From the NCBI GenBank assembly GCA_947044405.1, contig CAMRHE010000207.1:1498001-1562000 (forward strand): a stretch of 64,000 nucleotides of DNA, read 5' to 3'. Of the stretch, positions 46,791-63,047 are shown one piece after another (the first letter of the stretch is position 1; every line of letters starts with the position of its first letter). The translations under genes and the position numbers were made by a program. Below the pieces are notes generated by a model that ran no database searches, was not told where the DNA came from, and worked only from the letters and a program-made list of their open reading frames with translations. The stretch comes from Leptodactylus fallax. Taxonomy: Eukaryota; Chordata; Amphibia; Anura; Leptodactylidae.

Positions 46791-47779
46791 GTTAAGGGAA
46801 CCATCATTTCTGTCCAGGACTGTTTCATGAGTTTTCTTTTTTAAAAAATTCTGTTGAAGCATGGTTAAAAAGCAATGTCTGACTTTTATTTGTTCATTTT
46901 CATAGAATTTTTATATATTATTACTTTTGTCAGATTCAAGTTATTTTTGTGACCATTGTGGGTTTTTCTTTCATTAAATGAGGGGTACCAACAATTTTGT
47001 CCACGTGTGTATATAAAATGGTATCCTCTGAATCAACATGTGACATCTGCAGTCAGTCACTGGACACACCGGTAACCTCAGTGGTGGTGACATGTGATGT
47101 CATTGCTGAGACTGGCAGGGACCAGGGAAGCTTTGGCATGGGAATCATGTAATTGGTAAAGCAAGTATTACTACTATTGTTATTTTAGACAATTTTAAGT
47201 TATTGGTTCAAATAAGTCATGGGACTGAACAACGCATTTTCTAAATATATGCCCTTTTTGTCATCATAGGATATCCCAATGGAATGCTGCTTTCAGTGGA
47301 AACTTCAGATTATTCACGAATTTGGACATTATATTTTCCATTACGATGATGCTCAGCACAAGTCAACAAACATTGTCATTTTATTGGTATACAAATGAGG
47401 ATGAATATGACATTCTTCTGACTGGTTCCCTTTAATAATACTATATTATATTACATATACACACTTACTTTGAGAATTGCATAAGATCCAGTGCTGTCTG
47501 GCCTATGGTCTAGTGTAAATGACCTGATGAGTAAACCTTTCAGCTCTAACTCCTGCTGGCTCATTGGTGATTTTAATAGCTAAACTTGCAATTTGCTGGA
47601 TGTCATGTCCCTAACCCTAAAATGGCATTTTGAAAAAAATCGGTAATTACAAAATTCCAGTAGACTGAATTACAGGGAGGATTAAGTTTAAGGGTAAACC
47701 TGTGATTGGGGGCACATTTTCCAGCCTACAGCAAGACTCCAAATCAATCCTACAGCTTGTCTGATGGAAATGGTGGGGC

Positions 47780-48110
47780 CCATTTTTATTAATATAGTGT
47801 ATAGACACTATAAACTGGACTGTTTGATCACGAGAGGTCTGAATGCTGGGGCCTCCACTGATCATAAGTACAGAGATCCCCAAGTCCCCTGTGTGAACGG
47901 AGCAGAAGTCTGCATTCACAACCAATGCTATGTACAGTGCAAGAGTTCCATAGAAGTGAGTGGTGGCCACGCATGTCCACTACCACTCCATTCACACAGT
48001 GAACTTGGGGACTCCTGTTCTCATGATCACTGGGGTTCCCATCGGTCAGACAACAAACTATCAAATTCTTATCCACTATCCTGTGGATAGAGGACACGTG
48101 TTGTTTGTGG
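47780..48110. repeat. Foldback repeat
   Basis: TGATCAC..GGTCTGAATGCTGGGG at the left is inverted as TCATGATCACTGGGGTTCC at the right, with CATTCACA..GTGAAC-type inner arms. No coding content. Confidence 0.55.
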
Positions 48111-48256
48111 GAAATTTTCCTATAACTTTTTTTTTAGCTTAATATAACTAGAAATACGCTAAATGGCTGATTTATTAGAGGCACCCATCTAGTAGTTTGT
48201 TGCACCTCTTTTGTCTTTAGAACTGCTATGGTATACACATGTATTATCCACACGTA

Positions 48257-49887
48257 CAGTACAAACCAAAAGTTTGGACACACCTTCTCGTTCCAAGAGT
48301 TTTCTGTATTTTCATGACTATAAAAATTGTAGATTCACACTGAAGGCATCAAAACTATGAATTAAGACATGTGGAATTATATACTTAACAAAAAAGTGTG
48401 AAACAACTGAAAATATGTCTTATATTCTAGGTTCTTCAAAGTAGCCACCTTTTGCTTTGATTACTGCTTTGCACACTCTTGGCATTCTCTTGATGAGCTT
48501 CAAGAGGTAGTCACCTGAAATGGTCTTCCAACAGTCTTGAAGGAGTTCCCAGAGATGCTTAGCACTTGTTGGCTCTTTTGCCTTCACTCTGCGGTCCAGC
48601 TTACCTCAAACCATCTCGATTGGGTTCAGGTCTGGTGACTGTGGAGGCCAGGTCATCTGGCGTAGCACCCTATCACTCTCCTTCTTGGTCAAATAGCCCT
48701 TACACAGTCTGGAGGTGTTTTTGGGGTCATTGTCCTGTTGAAAAATAAATGATGGTCCAACTAAATGTAAACCGGATGGAATAGCATGCCGCTGCAAGAT
48801 ACTGTGGTAACCATGCTGGTTCAGTATTCCTTCAATTTTGAATAAATCCCTTACAGTGTCACCAGCAAAGCACCCCCACACCATCACACCTCCTCCTCCA
48901 AGCTTCACGGTGGGAACCAGGCATGTAGAGTCCATTCATTCACCTTTTCTGCGTCGCACAAAGACACGGTGGTTGGAACCAAAGATCTCAAATTTGGACT
49001 CATCAGACCAAAGTACAGATTTCCACAGGTCTAATGTCCAATCCTTGTGTTCTTTAGCCCAAACAAGTCTCTTCTGCTTGTTGCCTGTCCTTAGCAGTGG
49101 TTTCCTAGCAGCTATTTTACCATGAAGGCCTGCTGCACACAGTCTCCTCTTAACAGTTGTTGTAGAGATGTGTCTGCTGCTAGAACTCTGTGTGGCATTG
49201 ACCTGGTCTCTAATCTGAGCTGCTGTTAACCTGCGATTTCTGAGGCTGGTGACTCGGATGAACTTATCCTCCGCAGCAGAGGTGACTCTTGGTCTTCCTT
49301 TCCTGGAGCGGTCCTCATGTGAGCCAGTTTCTTTGTAGCGCTTGATGGTTTTGGCCACTGCACTTGGGGACACTTTCAAAGTTTTCCCAATTTTTTGGAC
49401 TGACTGACCTTCATTTCTTAAAGTAATGATGGCCACTCGTTTTTCTTTATTTAGCTGCTTTTTTTCTTGCCATAATACAAATTCTAACACTCCATTCAGT
49501 AGGACTATCAGCTGTGCATCCACCTGACTTCTGAACAACACAACTGATGATCCCAACACCATTTATAAGGCAAGAAATCCCACTTATTAAACCTGACAGG
49601 GCACACCTGTGAAGTAAAAACCATTTCAGGTGACTACCTCGTGAAGCTCATCAAGAGAATGCCAAGAGTGTGCAAAGCAGTAATCAAAGCAAAAGGTGGC
49701 TACTTTGAAGAACCTAGAATATAAGACATATTTTCAGTTGTTTCACACTTTTTTATTAAGTATATAATTCCACATGTCTTAATTCATAGTTTTGATGCCT
49801 TCAGTGTGAATCTACAATTTTTATAGTCATGAAAATACAGAAAACTCTTGGAACGAGAAGGTGTGTCCAAACTTTTGGTCTGTACTG
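48257..49887 (-). mobile_element. Tc1/mariner DD38E (Intruder-like) transposon, copy 2
   Basis: 1631 bases between TA dinucleotides (48255-48256 and 49888-49889), with the same 268-base terminal repeats (48257-48524 and 49620-49887) as copy 1, in the opposite orientation about 3.9 kb away. Sequence on its right flank (about 49895-50060) is a third Tc1-type relic, so it probably landed in older transposon DNA. Confidence 0.9.
48420..49473 (-). pseudogene. DD38E transposase with stops and a start-site frameshift
   Basis: One extra A in the homopolymer just after the ATG (49473) shifts the start out of frame. The downstream frame reads WSDESKFEIFG intact, where copy 1 is broken. Two in-frame stops occur: CGA to TGA at 48936-48938 (a CpG transition) and TGG to TGA at 48603-48605. 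The catalytic D, D and E positions are otherwise kept, including FQQDNDPKNTS and SPDLNPIEMV. Confidence 0.9.
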
Positions 49888-49894
49888 TATGAGA

Positions 49895-50060
49895 CAACCC
49901 AGGGTGTGCCAAGAAACCATTCCAAACACCATCATTCCCCCTCCAACAGCCTGAGCTGTTGACACCTGACAAGAAGGATTAATCGATTCACGCTGCTTGC
50001 TCCAAATTCTCACCCTCCCATTAGAAATCTTGATTCTTCTGACCAAACAATAGGTGGGGG
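49895..50060 (-). pseudogene. Tc1-type transposase relic
   Basis: The minus strand reads NGRVRIWSKQRESINPSC then AVGGGMMVFGMVSWHTLG, the segment between first and second catalytic Asp in another Tc1-like family. Short and undirected. Confidence 0.55.
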
Positions 50061-50099
50061 ATATATCAAAGTTGTCAAACTGTGCCAAAGAATGTGCCA

Positions 50100-53855
<3,756 letters not shown>

Positions 53856-53859
53856 TGAT

Positions 53860-54136
53860 AGCCGGCGCACTAATCCTCCGCCCTCCCCTCCTCCAGTGCA
53901 TTAATGAAAGGTAAACCGGCTTAATGAGCAGCCAGAAATCCGCCTGAGAGCGGCGCCCTGCCCCCCTGCGCTGCGCCTCCTCCCCGCCCGGCTGCGCCGC
54001 TCTGCGCTCACTGACACATATGTGGTGTGCACCAGCCTCACATCACTGCGGTGTCTGCAGCCTCCGGCTCATGTGTCAGCACTGACAGCACGGAGACATT
54101 GGTGCAGGAGCGGAATTATAACTGGAGACCTTGAAA
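53860..54136 (+). promoter_or_regulatory. CpG-rich promoter and 5' UTR of downstream gene
   Basis: Abruptly GC- and CpG-rich (CGGCGCCCTGCCCCCC, CCGCCCGGCTGCGCCGC at about 53950-54005) after an AT-rich spacer, ending at the first exon. No TATA box in the proximal 100 bases. Confidence 0.65.
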
Positions 54137-54197
54137 ATGGCCGAGGGGTCCGGGAAGACGTCTCCGCAGAGCCCCAGAGGCGGCACACTGCCTGCAG
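54137..54197 (+). CDS. First coding exon, candidate MAP7D2
   Basis: The ATG at 54137 has A at -3 and G at +4, and an in-frame TAA lies just upstream at 54119-54121, so it is a credible start. Twenty codons plus one base (MAEGSGKTSPQSPRGGTLPA) end at GCAG followed by GTGAGG, a strong donor. The peptide is low-complexity and does not identify the gene. In human Xp22.12, MAP7D2 lies next downstream of EIF1AX on the same strand, with a short divergent first exon and a long first intron, which fits. MAP7 proteins bind microtubules and recruit kinesin-1. No further exon is recognised to the window end. Confidence 0.6.
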
Positions 54198-54283
54198 GTG
54201 AGGACGGGATGACTGGTAAACAGCCGGGCACAGGGGCAGACCGGAGCCTTGCTGCTCACTGTAGCATATGGAGGTGGCTGAGA

Positions 54284-54925
54284 TACACCTAGCTGGGGCT
54301 GTATGGGGGGCATTGTGGCTGGCTGCTCACATCCACCTAGCTGGGGCCGTATGGGGGGCATTGTGGCTGGCTGCTCACATCCACCTAGCCGGGGCTGTAT
54401 GGGGGGCATTGTGGCTGGCTGCTCACATCCACCTAGCCGGGGCTGTATGGGGGGCATTGTGGCTGGCTGCTCACATCCACCTAGCCGGGGCTGTATGGGG
54501 GGCATTGTGGCTGGCTGCTCACATCCACCTAGCCGGGGCTGTATGGGGGGCATTGTGGCTGGCTGCTCACATCCACCTAGCCGGGGCTGTATGGGGGGCA
54601 TTGTGGCTGGCTGCTCACATACACCTTGCTGGGGCTGTATGGGGGGCATTGTGGCTGGCTGCTCACAACACCTAGCTGGGGCTGTATGGGGGGGCATTGT
54701 GGCTGGCTGCTCACATACACCTTGCTGGGGCTGTATGGGGGGCACTGTGGCTGGTTGCTCACATACACCTAGCCGAGGCTGTATGGGGGGCATTGTGGCT
54801 GGCTGCTCACATACACCTGGCCGGGGCTGTATGGGGGGCATTGTGGCTGGCTGCTCACATCCACCTAGCCGGGGCTGTATGGGGGGCATTGTGGCTGGCT
54901 GCTCACATACACCTTGTTGGGGTTA
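54284..54925. repeat. 48-bp G-rich minisatellite
   Basis: About thirteen units of 48 bases (GGGGCTGTATGGGGGGCATT, then GTGGCTGGCTGCTCACATCC, then ACCTAGCC), several identical. Each unit brings runs of four and six G on the + strand. It starts 86 bases after the first-exon donor. Since 48 is a multiple of three, frames stay open on both strands. Confidence 0.95.
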
Positions 54926-55572
54926 CATATGGTATACATAGGAGTGAGTGATGACCAGATTGCCCCTCCTGGGGCTCCATGGGGTGGTGCCATGTGAGGT
55001 TGTCATTGTGTACAGATGTGACCAAAGTACACGGAGGTGGAGATTACAGCTTGTCGCCAGACTCTTGATGTGGCGGCGTCTCTGGCTTTACTATATTACA
55101 GCTCACCATGTTTGTATAGATAGGAAAGGATACAGGAGGCTCGGATACACCAAATGTACAGAGCCTGGCATCATAGTAGTCAGATGGAGTGTCACCAACC
55201 CATGCCAGGCACTGTCCCATACTTTGTCCTGTCTGATCATGGATTTTACTGAATAGATATAGCAAGCTACAATAATTTTTCTCCTAAGATTATCATTTTG
55301 TGGCTGCAGCTTGGGCTGTGTTCACACCTGCGTTGTCGTTTCTGGTTTTCTGTTCCTTCATGGGATTACCACGTCCATAACATGTCAGACAATAACAACA
55401 CCAGATGGACCGAATAGACTTATAATGAGGTCTGCCAGTTTTCCAGATGGAATAGTGATGCATGTTGCTTCTGTTTCCTTTGGAATATGACAGAATCTGT
55501 CATGGCGGCTCCTAAGGGATCCTCCAATGTACAGTTTAGGCTGTGTCCACATCTACATTAGACTAGTCTTAT

Positions 55573-55905
55573 TTAAAAGGGTTATGTGGGGGAAATAGAA
55601 AGCTTATGAGACCATTCCCTATAGTGGGTACGCTATATAAGCAGGTCCCTCCGAGCCCCAATGGCTATGGGGGTGGAGGTCTTGTTCCTCTGCTGACACT
55701 CCGACTCTATGTGATGGACCCCCGCTCTACTCTCTGTAAAGGTGACATGAGTCGGTGACACCACAGAGAACTGGATCATTGGTAGAGGAGCTGAGCACAG
55801 ACACTTCTGTCACCACCAGCGCTCTACAAAATAAGAATGGGGCGACCTGCGTGTATATTACTAATAAATCTTATCCACTAGTAAGATTTTTATTTCCCCT
55901 TTTAA
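55573..55905. mobile_element. Possible TTAA MITE
   Basis: TTAAAAGGGTTATGTGGGG at the left and an inverted CCCCTTTTAA at 55896-55905; inner arms were not convincingly matched. Confidence 0.35.
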
Positions 55906-56697
55906 TACAGTAAAAATCTGTTTGTGGTCTCATCAGTTGTTAATATCTGTGGGAAAGCTGGATGGCATCTGATATTGAGACTATAACCACTCCCAGCTTT
56001 CCCAGGCTACTGAATGGCAAGTCTGGTTTTTATACGCTGCAAAATGGAATCGGACAGGTATATTTGTATAACACAACCTATACGTGAAGGTATGGGTTTG
56101 GAATCATAAATTACAGTATCCATAGGAGAAAAATTTTGCACAAAAAAATGAGATTGCTGTGGATCGTTATATTTACAGCATTCTTATGTTGTGGAAATGC
56201 CGCAGAGTATTATGGCAGGTTTCACCTCTTCATTGTATAGACGTGAAACGACAGAATACAGAAAAAAAAATCCACCATATATGGCCTTACCCCGATAGAG
56301 GCAGCGCTAAACAACCCCTGGTAGCCAGTGTGCTGAGAACTTGTACTCAAGGCTCTTATTTTTGGCCTGTTGTCTACTCACTGACTAATACAGCGCTGCT
56401 GTACCTGGAACAAGGTCCCAAATGTTCATTTTCTTTAGGTTTTGTACATAGTGCATGTCCGCCATAGCAGCCATCTTATTGTAGATTTACCCCAGAGCCA
56501 TCATCTCTCTGACCTAGACTCGGCAGTCATATTTGTATAACTGGACAAACCTGTCCCTGCTGGTACATATATTATTCTATTGCTATATTTATAGTGTATG
56601 TATGTAAATATATGCGACATTGCAGTAATATATTACATGCGCACAATATACAGATGTCCAGATGTCAATATAATCAAATTAACACCACATATTGGGT

Positions 56698-57408
56698 ATA
56701 TAAAGGGATTCTATCATTGGGGAAACGTGTTTTTAACTGAAGCAGTGTTGGACTAGCCTTTATAAAGGCTATTCTACTCCTACCTTTACTTTTCTTCTCC
56801 TTGCTGCCATTTGTCCAAAAAAACATTTTATTCTCATAGGTAAATTATGCTCAGGGAGCACCGGGGGCGTTCCCCCTGTGCTCCGAGCACGCCCCACGTC
56901 ATTGCCGCAACCAGCCTCCAGCGCTGCTTTTTCACTCCCCCTGTATCTTTTTCTGTTCATCTTGCATCTGCTTCTTGCTCTGTCAGTCATTTTCCTGGAG
57001 TACGCTGGTGTAAGAAACTAAACAAAAATGGCTGACTTTGAGTTCAGGTAGACCTGACTGAGCATGCTTCGTTGGCCATTTTTGTTTAGTTTCTTACACC
57101 AGTGTACTTCAGAAAAATGGCCAACTGAAAAAGCAGATGCAAGATGAACAGAAGAAGATGCATAGGGGGGGGGGGTTGGGGAAAGCAGCGCTGCAGGCGG
57201 GTTGCGGCGATGATGCGGAATGCTCGGAGCACAGGGGGAACGCCCCCGGTGCTCCCTCAGCATAATTTACATATGAGAATAAAATGTTTTTTTGGACAAA
57301 CGGAGGCGAGGAGAAGAAAAGTAAAGGTAGGAAAAGTAAAGGCTATTCCAACATTGCTTCAGTTAAAAACAGTTTTCCCCAATGATAGAAACTGTATAGC
57401 CCCTTTAA
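56698..57408. mobile_element. Long foldback MITE ('GGGATTCTATCATTGG' family)
   Basis: Same termini as 24211-24840. The left flank reads TATA instead of TTAA, and the right terminus carries a small insertion (ACTGTATAGCC). The centre (about 57010-57110) is a tight palindrome around CATTTTTGTTTAGTTTCTTA. Arms include GGGGGCGTTCCCCCTGTGCTC and its inverse. Confidence 0.8.
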
Positions 57409-59738
57409 AGGGATTCTAACATTGATGGCCTTTCCTTAGGATAGGTCATGAATATTAGATCTGCTGGGGGTCCGACACCTGGGACCTCTACAGATCATCA
57501 GTACCCACACAGCGCAGCTCTCGGTATTGTTTACATATAGGCGCTGTCCCATAGATTTCAATTCAGCTAAAAAACAGTAAAAATTGTCCCAAAAACACTT
57601 TTTTTTTTAGCATTTTTTTTTTCACTGCTTTTCTGCTGTGTTTTGCCTCCCCCAATATGTCTATAGCGAAAGCGCAGTGCTTTTCCGCAGTGTAGGGATG
57701 AGATTAAATAGAATTTTTCACTTTGCTGGAACTAAAGCGCAGCATTTTTTTTTTTGTCTGCTGCATTTTTGTAACATATGGCCTCAGCCTAAAGATATGT
57801 TTATATGTTGCAGGTCAATTTAGGTAGTGTGTTTTTTTTTTTTTATTTATTTATTTATTTTTTTTTTAACGGTTTTCATCCTTTGCAGTGCATATTGTGA
57901 AAGCTGCAGCTATTTAGCTATGAATTTGACATAAAAAAAATCGCAGTTTGTGGACATGTCCTAAGTCTTATGTGCAGGGTTGGGCCTCATACACACACTG
58001 GATAGAAGCTTATAGCGGTACATGAAGGATCCATGTTAGGATTGGAGGTACTGTACGTATGGGCTCATTGAGCACCATTTTTGGGATTCATGAGATACAG
58101 ATGCCAACAAGGTCAAATACATGAGGCCTTAGGCTGGATGCAGACGACCGTGCTGCAACTGGCCTGCCATGATTTAAAAGCACGTGCTGCACACAGGGAA
58201 ACACAGGGATGTCCCCATGTGCTTCCCACGGCCCCTTTCAATAGGAGCCACAGAAGCAAGGGCCGCAAAATAGGACAGGAATAGGACCTGTCCTATCTGA
58301 TGCGGCCTGGACTGTCGGCCCGCACACGGGACCGTGAAATTCACGGTCATGTGTACGGGTCCATAGAAAAGAATGGGTCAGTGTGCTCTCCGTGTAATAC
58401 ATGGAGAGCACACTGACCCACACCACGATCGTCTGCAAGGGGCCTTAGACATATCAAATAATGACCACCAGAAGATCTCACCAACAACAAAAACATCAGA
58501 GGCACATTAGAAAAAAAAACGCTCAAAATGGAAAATGGTTTTGGAACAAGGGAACTGTAGACTTGCATATCTTTGACCACCAAGGGCAATTCTATAAGGC
58601 TTCTGAAATGCTCTATGTTCATATACATCCCAGTTATGACATTGTGATGTATGCTTGTTACATAAGACGATATTCAGTGTGTATAATGTGCCTGGCTATT
58701 GCGATGACGTTGCTGACTGTCATCCTGTTGACTGGGAATGATTTGCTTGGTAAGAATTCCCTCTGTTGTGGTACATTGTAGTCATATGAAGCATTCAGCA
58801 GCCTCAATGCTTTACATATCAAAGGCATGTCATGACTGTACAGGGGATTACTATGAACACTTCAAGCCCTATATAATATTTATAGATAGGTGGGGGGGGG
58901 TTTGATGTAATTTCTAGCAGGTACACAGCTATATCTCTATTACTTTAGGGTGGATGTTTTCATTCCCTCTATGGCTGGGAATGTGCAGCAGTGCTCCGGA
59001 GAACAGAGAGGCATCCATTATTGTGTATGTTTTATGGCACGGTCACTCTTACATGGAACTACCAGCTACAAGACTCTCAATAATTTATTCATGGGCCCTG
59101 TGGCAAGGGACCGAGCTCAAGCAAGCTCTGTATTCTCCAATTGAAGTATGTGGTGGTGAAAACTCATTTTGACCCTAGTTATGGTTCTCCTATTGTCAAG
59201 TGTCGCAGGTTTAGACTTAGGCTACATTCGCACTACCAATGGATAAAATCCATCTTGCATCCAAGGGTCACCCTTTCTGTCAAAACAACAAAAAAAAGTC
59301 TGTCACATGGCCATAATTGAGACTTATGTGAATGTAGACCAAGCCATAATGCTACAGGTCTTTGTTGTTCTTTCAGGCCGTATTTTGAAGTGCCCACATA
59401 ACGCTAGGTTCCCACTGCGCATTGTCTGACTGCAGCCAGGAGCCACCACCAGTCATGAATGTGGACATGACTGCTGGTGGACTTTACTTTAGTTATCTCT
59501 GGCGCTCCCATTGAAGTGAATGCACCATCGTCCACCAGTCATGCCCACATTCAGCCTGGCTGCGGTCTGACTGAATGCTATGGATAGGGGATAAATACTT
59601 TTTCGTGACTATCCTTATAGAGACCAAAATGACATTGTTTTTTGGCCTCTTTTTCACTCGTAAATGATGCAATCCATACTGAGACTCATTTGTGCACTGA
59701 TTGGCCCTGGTGTAAAGGCCAATTATGAGCGCCCCGGC

Positions 59739-60156
59739 CACTGAGAGACCAATGTTATTGTTTGTAAAATATACTTTCTGTATCAACCCCTCATGGTTTT
59801 CTAGATCTCTGCTTGCTGTCATTCATTCTTCTTCCAGTGGATAAAAATCAGTCCATGGCCATGTGGTGTGGTATACAGTCCATGGCCATGTGGTGTGGTA
59901 TACAGATCATTACCAGGCAGATGTCTGACTACTGTGCTATGACTAATACGAGCTGTGCACCTGTGTGTACATCACACGACCATGGACTAATCTTTATCCA
60001 TTGGAGGTAAGCAGAATGAATGACAACAAGCAGAGATCTAGAAAACCGTGAGGAATTGATACAGAAAGTATATTGGAAAACTGTACAACTTCTTCTTATT
60101 ATACAAACAATAACATTGGTCTCTCAATTTTGGTCTGAAAGTGACCAATCCCTTTA
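59739..60156. repeat. Foldback repeat with internal 28-bp duplication
   Basis: Arms at about 59739-59830 and 60000-60131 pair through ACCAATGTTATTGTTTGTA, AGATCTCTGCTTG and GTCATTCATTC. The loop holds two head-to-tail copies of a 28-base unit (GTCCATGGCCATGTGGTGTG..) at about 59851-59906. The right side ends in CCCTTTAA. Confidence 0.75.
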
Positions 60157-63047
60157 AGCTTTGGCTTCCCTACACGTATTTCGTGTAGGTTATTTTATCG
60201 AATTTTGATTCATTCAGTATTATTGCTGATCCGTGCGGGGAATCCTAAGGACAGACCATAAATAAAAGAAATTCCTGGCCAGCCCCTTTAAGAACTACCT
60301 ATGTTTATAATGACAGTAATGAGTAGCACACTTTACTATGCCAGTAAACCAGTGGTTTTCAGCTTAATGGCCATCAGCCTCCAGGTGAAATTCATTTCTG
60401 CAATTATAAAAATCATGTGGTTTTCAATTAAAAAAAAAAAAAAAATCGGTTTTACAGTCACTGCAAAAAATATGGGCAGTGGACATGATGCTATTTCCAA
60501 AACCGTTGTGGTTTTGGAAATCGCAGCATGTCAATTATACCATACCTATAGAAACGCGGTGGTTTCCCTATAGGTATAATCAAAGCAGAAAGTCCGCAGA
60601 GGAAACCTCTGCAGACTTTCTGTGAAAAGCGCTGTGAGAAAAAACGCAATTCTTTGCCATCGTGGTCTTTCCCACAGCATTTTTTTATTTTTATTTTTTC
60701 TGCTGAAGGGCGCTACATGGTGCCTTAGCCTAAATGTATGTTATGACTATCTGCCAGTCATTTTTGTCAGTCTTGACTTTTTTGTAGCTATGCTTCAGTA
60801 AAAGGGTTAAAGAACTTTATGGAATTGATGTCCTGTCCATAGAGACAGCTGCTGCAGTACTCACTACGGCCTCTAATAGGGAGGCAGCTGATCTGCTGGG
60901 GTTCCGGTAGTCAAAACCTCACCAATCTGCAAGTTAGTGGATAGGACTTCAATTTTGTAAAGATGGATAATGCCTTTAAGGTTTTAGGCCACCATACGCA
61001 TACAAGAAAAGTCGGCTGAATCCATCAATCTCCCCCACAGATTTTGTCGTGGGAAGGATCGGGAACAATGAATCTTATAGTAACAGATCCTTTGATCACC
61101 TGGGAGATGGGCCTTTGCCTGCGGTGTCTGGCAGAAGATTTCTCCCATGACTTCATTGAAAACCAAACTGAGTGCATGTGTATAGATGATGTCATAGGCA
61201 TTATCACAGATATGGACAAGGCAGTGAGAGAGAATTGAATAGTCAGAGCAGCGATATTAGAAGGTTCCCAGTCTAAATGGGTTTATGACTTCCATCCAGT
61301 ACTGGAGGACACAAACCCCTTGTTGTGTGTGAACAGTGCAGTGCTGTGAGCGTGCTTTACTTCCCTTGGTTTACACTATTTGCTTTCCCTCGCTGATTTC
61401 TTGCTCCCTAATTCTCAATATTTGACTTGGCCAGTGAATATACTTTTAGCTAACTCAGCCGTCCCTGGATGTGACCTGTGCATATGCAAATGCTTGATAT
61501 TAAGGATCTTAAAGGCGCTGTCACTAGAGAGATGTTTGTCAATGGACCCTTTTAAAAGACTGTTTTGACAGTTCACCTGATGTGTTCAGTACAGCGGCGA
61601 CTATTAATCCCCATACACAAAATCTAGTTTGTACATCTGCTGTATTTCCTGGCCAAAACCCAGTGATCTAGGATGCAGTGACTCCCTTCCTACTACTGCT
61701 ATACTACTTCTATATACAGTACAGGACAGTGAAGCCGCAGCCGGGCAAGAACTCCCAGCATCATAGATCACTGATACAAGGAGTCCCAGTCTCCTGACTA
61801 GGTCTGGCTGGGAAATACAGCTGATGTACAGAATGACTAGCACACTGACCCATTCATTTTTGTGGCCCTATACACAAGACTGTGTATTTTCACGGTTCAT
61901 GAGCTAAGAAAATAATCAGGACAGGTCCTACTCCTGTCCATTTTGCAGCCCATGCTCACTGACCTCAGTGAATGGAGCCATGGAGACACAGGTGGCACAT
62001 GGATGTCATCCATGTCGCTTAGTCAGAGCCCGGCGACACGCATATGGTCATGTGCATGTCGCCTTAGGTTGGAAACATGCATGCCGTCTTTACTGAGGTT
62101 CTTATTGAAGCCAGAATTGGGTTTAGTAGGAAATATAAATCTGGGTACAGACGGAACATACGGTACTCGCGTGGCCTTGTCAGCCACTGATCAGGTTGTG
62201 TGGTACAGTAGTAATAGAGTGTATGAGGTTTACACAGATCTCATCCATATGCTGCCCAAACTAACCTGTGATGTGGATTTTCAGCAAGTTTTTACTGTAG
62301 CGGAAGGAAAAGCCGAGCATGCAGAACAAATGTGAACATAACTTTTGTGCACCCTCTTCCATCCAATGAGCCTATGGGAGAGCTGTATACAGTACATAGA
62401 TTATATGTGCTAAGGCCCACATTGAAGTCTGACGGCAGACTTGTACACGCTCATACAATTTGCTTAGGGGTTACATTTATACAAAGACTAGACAACACAG
62501 TTTGTGTTCTCCATTTTAGCAAATTAGCACAATGAGTTAACCCTGAAAACCCCCTTTTAATATCCTGAAAGCTTATTGACTTTTTGTAATTGATCATGTC
62601 TTATATTTTCTTTAAGATCTCCTGTGGTTGTTGAGATATTACTGAACTATTACTCCTTACATTAATCATTGTGATTGAACAGTCTTCTGGTCTTAAAATA
62701 CTTTTATTTTTTTGGTCCGCTTTAATTTATCACATGGCGAATTTTGCGGCGGGACCTTCTATCGCAAACTTTGTCACCGAAATATTTCCTTCTCCCATGG
62801 GGTTTTTGTTTCGGTTCTGCAGTATTTTTTTTCCTTCTCATTCATTTCCCCATAAAATCAGACTGAAAATAGGACAATTACACTTTTTTTCAGCTAGTTT
62901 AACCGCCCTTTGGACTGGCCCCAAAGTATAATCGTCACTTAACCCTGCAAGGATGTACCAGTAAGCATGAAGGTGTGCAGCTGCTGAACTGGGGAGCCGG
63001 TAGTTACAACAGCCAGACCTCCCATAGAGAAGGCAGGGACAGCTTAC

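Larger units (their letters stand above)
45565..47009 (+). mobile_element. Rearranged Tc1 DD34E transposon
   Basis: Ends CACACGTGGACAAAATTG and its inverse, between TA at 45563-45564 and 47010-47011. Inside, a first partial copy (45565 to about 45804) runs from the terminal repeat into transposase, is interrupted by an unrelated palindromic repeat, and a second copy restarts within the terminal repeat at about 46086 and runs to the right end. Both partial copies jump from the terminal repeat (AACTTGAATCTGA) to the same transposase point (AAACTACATGTTGACAAGCC), so both lack the DNA-binding N-terminus. Confidence 0.8.

Noticed and set aside
54116..54889. Long open frame (257 codons, minus strand) and 212-codon frame on the plus strand
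   Set aside because: Both are translations of the 48-base tandem array, whose length is a multiple of three; repetitive proline/cysteine-rich peptides without any domain.
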